Below, piece after piece: positions 1 through 4,722 of a stretch of 7,858 nucleotides of DNA. Positions within the stretch are counted from its first letter, which is position 1. The number at the start of each line of letters is the position of its first letter. The stretch comes from Pseudomonadota bacterium (lineage in GTDB: Bacteria > Myxococcota_A > Polyangia > Polyangiales > Polyangiaceae). The notes beneath the pieces were generated by a model that was given only the letters and a program-made list of their open reading frames with translations, was not told where the DNA came from and made no database searches. The stretch lies in contig QGUH01000136.1 of assembly GCA_003242355.1 (NCBI GenBank), forward strand, positions 1 through 7,858, in the 5' to 3' direction. The position numbers were made by a program, and so were the translations under genes.

Positions 1-187
1 GAGCAGAGGCGTCGGGGCGCATGGCGCGCATTTGCCCATGCTCGCCGGGCTCGTCAAATGCAACGTGCACCGGGAGCTCCCGTCTCGCGCGTACCTGCTT
101 GCCCGCCGGCCGGAATCGGGGGCCTGGCGTCCGGAGCGGTGTCGGGATGAGTGGTCTCGCGTTGACCCCGGGCAGAGGCTCCCCCAT
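1..187 (-). CDS. Partial 5' end of an unidentified gene, running off the left edge
   Basis: On the minus strand an ATG at 187-185 opens a frame with no stop through the 62 codons that fit in the window. The product begins MGEPLPGVNARPLIPTPL and is Pro/Arg-rich for about 35 residues, then reads RARRELPVHVAFDEPGEHG. By hand count about three quarters of third positions are G or C, which is consistent with coding but lower than in the neighbouring genes. The Arg-Arg start followed by a beta-strand-like PVHVAF stretch could be the beginning of a PilZ-type domain, but too little is present to claim this. No clear Shine-Dalgarno sequence precedes the ATG. The gene would be divergent from the polyprenyl synthase, and its start lies inside the predicted -10 box of that gene. 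The plus-strand frame over the same stretch gives a Cys/Ser/Arg-rich product that looks like a shadow. Confidence 0.4.
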   Translation of the reverse strand, partial: MGEPLPGVNARPLIPTPLRTPGPRFRPAGKQVRARRELPVHVAFDEPGEHGQMRAMRPDASA

Positions 188-190
188 AGT
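162..190 (+). promoter_or_regulatory. Predicted sigma70-type promoter for the polyprenyl synthase
   Basis: TTGACC (162-167), a 17-base spacer, then CATAGT (185-190) resembles the TTGACA-N17-TATAAT consensus, with 5 of 6 and 4 of 6 matches. It is followed by an unusually AT-rich patch at 188-230 in an otherwise GC-rich sequence. Transcription would start near 197. That leaves only about 8 bases before the TTG codon at 205, or about 90 before the ATG at 286. Seen by eye, not scored against background. Confidence 0.4.
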
Positions 191-204
191 GCTTTCACAA
201 GAAT

Positions 205-1263
205 TTGAAAGCTCAGAAATTAGAAGAGACTTCGCCCCTGCCGCTGGATTTCGCCGCGAGCTCGCTTCTCGGGGCTGCCGAGCGCATGCGGGCCGCACCT
301 CCGGTTGCCGACCGGCTCGCAGCGGTGCAGGCGCTGCTCGCGGACGACCTGGCATGGATCGAAGCGACGCTGGGTGAGGTTTCCTTGGACGGCCCCGCGC
401 CCGGCTCGGCTGCGGCGCGCCACCTGCTCTCGAGCGGCGGCAAGCGCATTCGCCCGATCGCGCTGCTCTTGAGCGCGGCTTGCTTCGGCGCAGTACCGCC
501 GGTCGCCCGCGAGCTCGCGGTGGTCGCGGAGCTCGTTCATTCGGCGACTCTGCTCCACGACGACGTGATCGACGACGGCGATGCGCGACGCGGTGTACCC
601 GCGGCGCGCACCTTGTGGGGCAATGCGGTCAGCGTGCTCGCCGGCGATTTACTGCTCGTGCACGCGCTCGAGCGGACGCTGCGGCTCGCTCCCGACGCGC
701 TGCCGGACCTCGTGAGCACTCTGCGATCCCTGGTCGAAGGGGAAATCGTGCAACTGCGCGGGCGCACCGAGCTCGACGTTTCGGAGTCCACCTACGAGCG
801 CATCCTGCGCGACAAGACCGCGTCGCTGTTCGCATGGGCCACGCGAACGGGCGCACGCGTCGCGGGGGCGACGCCGCACCAGCAAGAGCTCATGGCGCGC
901 TTCGGCGAACAGCTCGGCATCGCGTTCCAGCTCGTGGACGACGTCATCGACTACGCGGGCGAGGGGACCGGCAAAACGCTCCTCATCGATTTGCGCGAAG
1001 GCAAGCTCACGTTGCCGCTCGTGCTCGCCGTGGCCAAGCATCCCGATCTCGTCGGAGCGCTGCGCCGCATCCATGCGGGCGACACCGAGCCGGTCGCGCT
1101 CGTGAGCCGCATCGTGCGCGAGAGCGGCGCCTGCGACGTGGTTCGCGAGCGGGCGAAGCAGTGCACGCGCGTCGGGCTCGAAGCCCTCGCCGGGCTGCCC
1201 CCCACGCCGGCCCGTCTCGTTCTCGAGCGGGTCGCGACGGAGCTTGTCAGCCGCGCGGCGTAA
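205..1263 (+). CDS. Polyprenyl diphosphate synthase (trans, long-chain type)
   Basis: It condenses isopentenyl diphosphate units onto an allylic diphosphate, in the cytosol, giving an all-trans polyprenyl diphosphate. Residues counted from the TTG at 205: GGKRIRP at 78-84 (isopentenyl-diphosphate binding); first Asp-rich motif DDVID at 119-123 followed by R128-R129; GDLLL after it; a Lys-Thr pair in RDKTASLF; second Asp-rich motif DDVID at 245-249; and LREGKLTLPL. Alanine, not an aromatic residue, sits five positions before the first DDxxD (A114), which in this family permits long products, so a quinone side chain (menaquinone is usual in myxobacteria) is the likely use. The stretch after the second motif reads TGKTLLIDLREGK, two residues shorter than E. 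coli IspB and lacking its usual G-D pair. The start is uncertain: TTG 205 is the first possible start after a stop at 187-189 but has AT-rich codons and no good ribosome site, while ATG 286 (residue 28) gives 325 residues, close to the 323 of IspB. Confidence 0.93.
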   Translation: MKAQKLEETSPLPLDFAASSLLGAAERMRAAPPVADRLAAVQALLADDLAWIEATLGEVSLDGPAPGSAAARHLLSSGGKRIRPIALLLSAACFGAVPPVARELAVVAELVHSATLLHDDVIDDGDARRGVPAARTLWGNAVSVLAGDLLLVHALERTLRLAPDALPDLVSTLRSLVEGEIVQLRGRTELDVSESTYERILRDKTASLFAWATRTGARVAGATPHQQELMARFGEQLGIAFQLVDDVIDYAGEGTGKTLLIDLREGKLTLPLVLAVAKHPDLVGALRRIHAGDTEPVALVSRIVRESGACDVVRERAKQCTRVGLEALAGLPPTPARLVLERVATELVSRAA

Positions 1264-1280
1264 TCCCCCCGTCGAACGTG

Positions 1281-1313
1281 CCGTGCCGAGCGGCACGGTC
1301 GGCTCGGATTTTT
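1281..1313 (+). terminator. Intrinsic terminator of the polyprenyl synthase gene
   Basis: Eighteen bases past the stop codon, CCGAGC (1286-1291) can pair with GCTCGG (1302-1307), followed by A and five Ts (1309-1313). An alternative and stronger hairpin, CCGTGCCG (1281-1288) with CGGCACGG (1291-1298), overlaps it. The T run lies on the plus strand, so it serves the synthase gene. It separates this gene from the convergent TPR gene that ends at 1400. The rest of 1264-1399 shows nothing else. Confidence 0.65.
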
Positions 1314-1399
1314 CGCCTAGCCGTGCTGCCGCCCTTCGAGGGAGCGCCGCTCGAGGCGTGCGCCTGCGCAGCCGCTCCGGACCTGGACGACGCTCGAGC

Positions 1400-2440
1400 T
1401 CAGTTCAAGGCGCGGTTCGGACGACTCTCTTGCTCGGGCTCGAGGAACGTCGCGGTGATCTCGCGTTCGAGCGCGAGGCGGATCTCGCGTTCGACCTGAT
1501 CGAGCGAGCCCGCGAGGCGCTCCACGTTGCGTTGGTAGACGAATACGCGAACCGTCATGGACGACCCCGCCGCCCCAACACCATCGATGAGCAACAGCGC
1601 GCGCGGGTCTACGCCGTCCACGATTACTTCCACGCCGGGCACGTCTGCGACGTAGAGCTCGGCGTCTTGCAAGTACGCGCGCAGCGCGTCATCCAGGGAG
1701 GCGAGGGCGCGTTTGGCCGTCACCTCGAACGTCTCCCGGGAGAGACTCCAGGGAGGCGGTGGCACCTCGAGATCGAGCTCGCGCGAACGCAGAAACGCCT
1801 TCGTCGCGCCGCGCGTGTCCCCACGCTCGTCCCGCACCAGGCCGAGGTAGTAGTGGCTCTCGGGGTTTTTGGGATTGAGCTTGGCCGATTCCTCGATCAA
1901 GGGCTCGGCACGCGTGACGTCGCCGATTTCGTAGTACGCCCTTCCGACCAGGAACACGTGGTTGGGGTTCTCGAACGGCCCGGGAGGGAACCGCTCGCAC
2001 AGAGCGGCCGCTTCCTCGAGCTCGCCCTTGCCGAGCAAGGCATCGAACTTGAGCAGCAGCGCGTCCACCACCTCGTCGTCGGTCTCGGCGAGATCGAGGG
2101 CCTGATCGCACATGCTGATGGCCTCGTCGAATTCGCCGAGCGGATGGATGTAGACCTCGGCCGCGTTCAGCATCGCCTCGAGGTAGGTGTCGTCGAGCGC
2201 GATCGCTTGGCGATAGTGGTCAATCGCCTCTTCGTACTCTCCCTTCAACGCGGCGACGTATCCGAGCAGGTTGTACGCCTCGGGGGATTGGCTATCGATT
2301 TCGAGCGCTCGCCTCGCCGAGACCTCGGCCCCGCGGGGATCTCCTCGCTGCACGAGATCCCACCCGCGGTCGAGATGTGCCGAGAACTGGTCCATGGCTC
2401 GAAGGTGATGGTCCTGATGACGGGGCGCTGTCAAATCCAT
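1400..2440 (-). CDS. TPR protein with a C-terminal inactive zincin-like domain
   Basis: The 346-residue product has no signal peptide or membrane segment and is probably cytosolic. Residues about 18-226 form roughly six tetratricopeptide repeats. Clear examples are 53-86 (PEAYNLLGYVAALKGEYEEA), 159-192 (PNHVFLVGRAYYEIGDVTRA) and 193-226 (PESHYYLGLVRDERGDTRGA), so it probably binds a protein partner. Residues about 236-335 resemble the small zincin-like metallopeptidase family (Pfam Zincin_1, PF06262): a start like FEVTAKRALASL, a DVPGVEVIVDG strand, VYQRNVERL, then a C-terminal helix EREITATFLE where the family has HExxHxxG. Here the two zinc histidines are replaced (R326 and A330) and only E327 remains, so peptidase activity is unlikely. 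The C-terminal family call is from memory of the pattern. Start is ATG 2440; ATG 2395 (M16) is an equally plausible start and leaves all TPRs intact. Neither has a strong ribosome site. It is convergent with the synthase gene. Confidence 0.88.
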   Translation of the reverse strand: MDLTAPRHQDHHLRAMDQFSAHLDRGWDLVQRGDPRGAEVSARRALEIDSQSPEAYNLLGYVAALKGEYEEAIDHYRQAIALDDTYLEAMLNAAEVYIHPLGEFDEAISMCDQALDLAETDDEVVDALLLKFDALLGKGELEEAAALCERFPPGPFENPNHVFLVGRAYYEIGDVTRAEPLIEESAKLNPKNPESHYYLGLVRDERGDTRGATKAFLRSRELDLEVPPPPWSLSRETFEVTAKRALASLDDALRAYLQDAELYVADVPGVEVIVDGVDPRALLLIDGVGAAGSSMTVRVFVYQRNVERLAGSLDQVEREIRLALEREITATFLEPEQESRPNRALN

Positions 2441-2616
2441 CCGCGAGGTCGCCTGTTTCCGGGCCGCAGCGCCGCAGCGGCAACACGCGAGGCCGTCCGG
2501 CCGGTTCTCTCGCTCCCAACGCGACGCGGCGCCATTTCACCCTCGAGTGCGACATCGGCCACCCCGCGCATGGGTGTCCGCCGGCAGCCGTGCTCCCGGG
2601 AGGCAAGGTGCTGGGC
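2441..2616. other. Intergenic leader upstream of the TPR gene, no gene seen
   Basis: This GC-rich stretch has only shadow reading frames in the other five frames. The promoter of the minus-strand TPR gene should lie here, but I found no convincing -35/-10 pair. If the repeat tail at 2617-2683 once had a head like that of 2691-2784, it would fall here; only weak, unconvincing similarity is visible, including a GCTCCCGGGAG palindrome near 2592. Confidence 0.5.
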
Positions 2617-2683
2617 GGCGGCACGTTTCGCCCCTACGAAACGAGGCTAGAGCGCCGATCGATCATACCGATCGGCGTTCTAG
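2617..2683 (+). repeat. Tail-only copy of the intergenic hairpin repeat
   Basis: Bases 2617-2661 are identical to 2785-2829 (45 bp, offset 168). The similarity continues through a one-base indel to CGATCGGCGTTCTAG at 2669-2683. It contains two hairpins. The first pairs CGTTTCG (2624-2630) with CGAAACG (2637-2643) around a six-base CCCCTA loop. The second pairs CTAGAGCGCCGATCG (2647-2661) with CGATCGGCGTTCTAG (2669-2683), 15 pairs including one G-T, around a seven-base loop. The loop is the only part that differs from the second copy (ATCATAC here, GGTCAAAC there), as expected if the stem is what is maintained. Confidence 0.85.
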
Positions 2684-2690
2684 AGCGACA

Positions 2691-2852
2691 AACGGTTGGG
2701 AACGCGCCGAAATACGCTGTCAACAGCGTCGGACAGAGTGCCCGCGTGGGGAGGGGCCCCGCCGAGTTCACCTCGGCGGGGAGGGGCGGCACGTTTCGCC
2801 CCTACGAAACGAGGCTAGAGCGCCGATCGGGTCAAACCGATCGGCGTTCTAG
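2691..2852 (+). repeat. Complete copy A of a dispersed intergenic repeat
   Basis: This segment matches the reverse complement of 7052-7203 over most of its length. Shared blocks are CGGTTGGGAACGC at the head, a run ending in TACGC, a 50-bp ungapped core (2741-2790 against 7157-7108) with 44 identities, and a tail AGCGyCGA...ATCGGCG. It holds four potential hairpins: 2714-2729 (ACGCTGT/ACAGCGT); 2757-2781 (ten perfect pairs, loop TTCAC); 2792-2811 (CGTTTCG/CGAAACG); and 2815-2852 (fifteen pairs with one G-T). The core hairpin is flanked on both sides by the same GAGGGGC heptamer. The right end overlaps the stop codon of the minus-strand lipoprotein gene (2849-2851). No transposase is present and no clear terminal inverted repeats bound it, so REP-like or structured-RNA origins are both possible. 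Confidence 0.85.
2815..2852 (-). terminator. Long hairpin at the 3' end of the YkuD-like lipoprotein gene
   Basis: The last hairpin of repeat copy A begins, on the minus strand, at the TAG stop of the lipoprotein gene (2851-2849). It has 15 pairs and an eight-base loop. It is placed where a terminator or mRNA 3'-end stabiliser would be. The downstream minus-strand sequence (CCTCGTTTCG) is not a true T run, so intrinsic termination is only a possibility. Confidence 0.35.
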
Positions 2853-4501
2853 TGGACGACGACGCGGCTGCCCGGACGTTGGTCGGTCGCCCACGCGCCG
2901 TGCAAGCCTGCGGGCACCGGCGGGTCGGTGAAGAAGAACAGGGAATTCCCGCCGGGGGGGGACAGGTTCACCGAGCCGGGGCCCATCTGCGTCCCGTAGC
3001 TCGGGTGCCAGAACCCGGCGTGGAGCGCGTAAGAGTTGTAATAGAACATCGCGTACGGAACGTCTTCGATGCTGTAGGGCAGATCGCCCGCGGCGGTGCC
3101 GTCGCCGTCCATCGTGGTCGTCACGTGCTTCACGCCGATGCGCCACTCGCCGACTGGCGTTCGGTGATCCTTCTCCTTGATCGTGGATTCACGTCCGCTC
3201 GAGATCAGCGTCGCGTAAACCGGCGTTTCGCCGACGAACGCGACGAGCGTTTGGGTTTCGAGGTTGACGTCGATCCAGCGCTCGTCGGGCGCGAGATTCT
3301 TCGGGAGAGGACCAGGGCGTGTCACGCGCACGTGCGCCGCGCGTATCCAGGTGCCGTCCCGGAGCTCTTCGTAGGTGTTTTTTCCGATCGTCACGGATCG
3401 CCCGGTGAGGGGGAGCGCGACGAAGCGCTCCACCGTTCCTGCCGGTTTCAGGGTCTTCTTCTCGGGATCGACCGTGTAGAGCGCGCTGTTCTTCCGCGCG
3501 CCGTAAACCCAGCCGATCGGAAGCTTCCAGTGCTCGCCGTCGAGCTCGACACCCCGGAACTTCGAGGGTTCGGGCGCAAAGAAGCGATCGCTCGGAGCAA
3601 CCAGACCCTTGGTCGTCCTGTACCAGGTGCGCCCGTGCCACGAAAACTCGTGATCGACGGCCACGTAGAAGCCCGTCACCAAGCGTTTGGCGAGCACGCC
3701 GTCGGCCTCGGCTTCGAGCTCTGCGAGCCTCACTTCGTGCAAGCGCTTCTTCGCGTCTTCACGGCGCCACCACGGGATTTCCGGCTCCACCACGGTCGAA
3801 GCAGGGAGCAGCTCGTCGATCGAGGGCAACGCGTTCGGCGGCGACGGAAAGGCTGCGGAGACCGTGTCGGAAACGGGAACGGCCCGTGGCTCGGCGTTCT
3901 TCACGAGATAGGGCTCGTATCGCTCCATTTGCCTGCGCGAAGGCACCGTGTGGTAGAGCGGCGTGCCGAGCTTCGCGTTGCGCACGTACAGGTAGGGGAG
4001 CACGGCGTCGAGCTTCGGCATGCTCACCCCGAACTTGACTTCGGGATGCTCCAGATTCGTCGTGCCGAAGCTGCCGCAGACGAAGCCGCCCGAGTAGAGC
4101 TCGTACCAGCCTGCGTCACACCCCTCGGTCGACACCGGCTCCGAGCGGACGGGTACGCGCCCGCCCATGCGCACGTAGCCGAGCTTGGTCGAAGTCGCGC
4201 TGGGCTCTTCGTAAACGCCGACGCTCGAGCTGGTGACGGCGAACCACGTGCCCGAGTAATCGGGCGGAAAGCTCGGAACGACGGACCACTCGGTCGGAAT
4301 CGGCGCCGGCTGCGGTTGGGGCTCGGGCGTCGTTTCGGGGGGTGGCGAGGGACTGGGTTCCGGGAGCGACTGCGGATCCGCCGCGCGCGTTGCGCTGCTG
4401 GTCGACGGCGCCGGTGGCGCTGCGGGCTCGCGCTCGCATCCGGCGAGAGCGTACCCGACCAGCAATGCCACGGGAGCGCGATGCAGGATGCGTGACGGCA
4501 T
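2849..4501 (-). CDS. Lipoprotein with SH3-like region and catalytically altered YkuD domain
   Basis: From the ATG at 4501 the product has 550 residues. The first 22 (MPSRILHRAPVALLVGYALA, then G-C) form a lipoprotein signal with lipobox LAGC, so C22 should be lipidated. A Pro/Glu/Ser-rich linker follows to about residue 75, then an SH3b-like region about 80-150 (GVYEEPSATSTKLGYV), a middle part with a second SH3-like HGRTWYRTTKGLVAPSDRF, and a YkuD/L,D-transpeptidase domain at about 409-538. The YkuD fold is recognisable from the RTPVGEWRI, LHAGFWHPSYGT, SVNLSP and FFFTDPPVP landmarks. Active L,D-transpeptidases use Cys in S-H-G-C to crosslink peptidoglycan; here that motif is GPGS (507-510), so Cys is Ser510 and the motif His is Pro508, while H494 and H499 remain. 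A role in peptidoglycan binding or cell-wall regulation is therefore more likely than classical catalysis. An upstream in-frame GTG at 4522 exists, but an AGGA lies nine bases before the 4501 ATG, which decides the start. It stands alone between the repeat and the panD-linked gene. Confidence 0.9.
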   Translation of the reverse strand: MPSRILHRAPVALLVGYALAGCEREPAAPPAPSTSSATRAADPQSLPEPSPSPPPETTPEPQPQPAPIPTEWSVVPSFPPDYSGTWFAVTSSSVGVYEEPSATSTKLGYVRMGGRVPVRSEPVSTEGCDAGWYELYSGGFVCGSFGTTNLEHPEVKFGVSMPKLDAVLPYLYVRNAKLGTPLYHTVPSRRQMERYEPYLVKNAEPRAVPVSDTVSAAFPSPPNALPSIDELLPASTVVEPEIPWWRREDAKKRLHEVRLAELEAEADGVLAKRLVTGFYVAVDHEFSWHGRTWYRTTKGLVAPSDRFFAPEPSKFRGVELDGEHWKLPIGWVYGARKNSALYTVDPEKKTLKPAGTVERFVALPLTGRSVTIGKNTYEELRDGTWIRAAHVRVTRPGPLPKNLAPDERWIDVNLETQTLVAFVGETPVYATLISSGRESTIKEKDHRTPVGEWRIGVKHVTTTMDGDGTAAGDLPYSIEDVPYAMFYYNSYALHAGFWHPSYGTQMGPGSVNLSPPGGNSLFFFTDPPVPAGLHGAWATDQRPGSRVVVH

Positions 4502-4722
4502 CGACGGACTTCCTAATTCCACAGCGTGAGCTCACCGGCCAGTTCTCGGCGCGGCCTCCTGGCTCGAGGCGAGAATGCGATCACCGTACCAGCCGGGCCT
4601 CCTTCGACGAGAACGAGCCCGAGCGCCGGCCGCTGTTGGCGACGTGGCTTCGGCGACGCAGGCGCGTGGCTCGGCCGACACGCGCTGCCAGGCCGCGCGC
4701 GGTTGGGAGGGAGACTCTCGGG
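4502..4722. other. Intergenic leader of the lipoprotein gene, no gene seen
   Basis: About 220 bp between two minus-strand genes. It includes the AGGA ribosome site (minus strand, near 4511-4514) of the lipoprotein gene. I see no reading frame worth calling, no T-tailed hairpin after the upstream gene and no clear promoter, though the gap is long enough that the lipoprotein gene probably has its own. Confidence 0.45.

Noticed and set aside
480..1499. Plus-strand frame of 339 codons overlapping the polyprenyl synthase
   Set aside because: It is extremely Arg/Ala-rich, has no motifs and is out of frame with a certain gene.
1244..2650. Long plus-strand frame (468 codons) opposite the TPR gene
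   Set aside because: It is the antisense of a gene with clear TPR sequence; the long open frame is a known effect of high GC content.
2617..2852. CRISPR-like arrangement of direct repeats
   Set aside because: There are only two units, 168 bp apart, with internal hairpins and a spacer that is itself part of the repeat family.
2377..2931. Plus-strand 184-codon frame across the intergenic repeat
   Set aside because: It runs through both repeat units and into the antisense of the lipoprotein gene; its product is Arg/Gly/Pro-rich, and half of the differences from the copy-B peptide change the amino acid.
2852..4495. Long plus-strand frame (547 codons) opposite the lipoprotein gene
   Set aside because: It is a shadow of a gene with a signal peptide and a YkuD domain; its product is His/Arg-rich without domain features.
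4502..4522. GTG start seven codons upstream in the lipoprotein gene
   Set aside because: The AGGA ribosome site lies inside this extension at the right distance from ATG 4501, and the shorter signal peptide is more typical.
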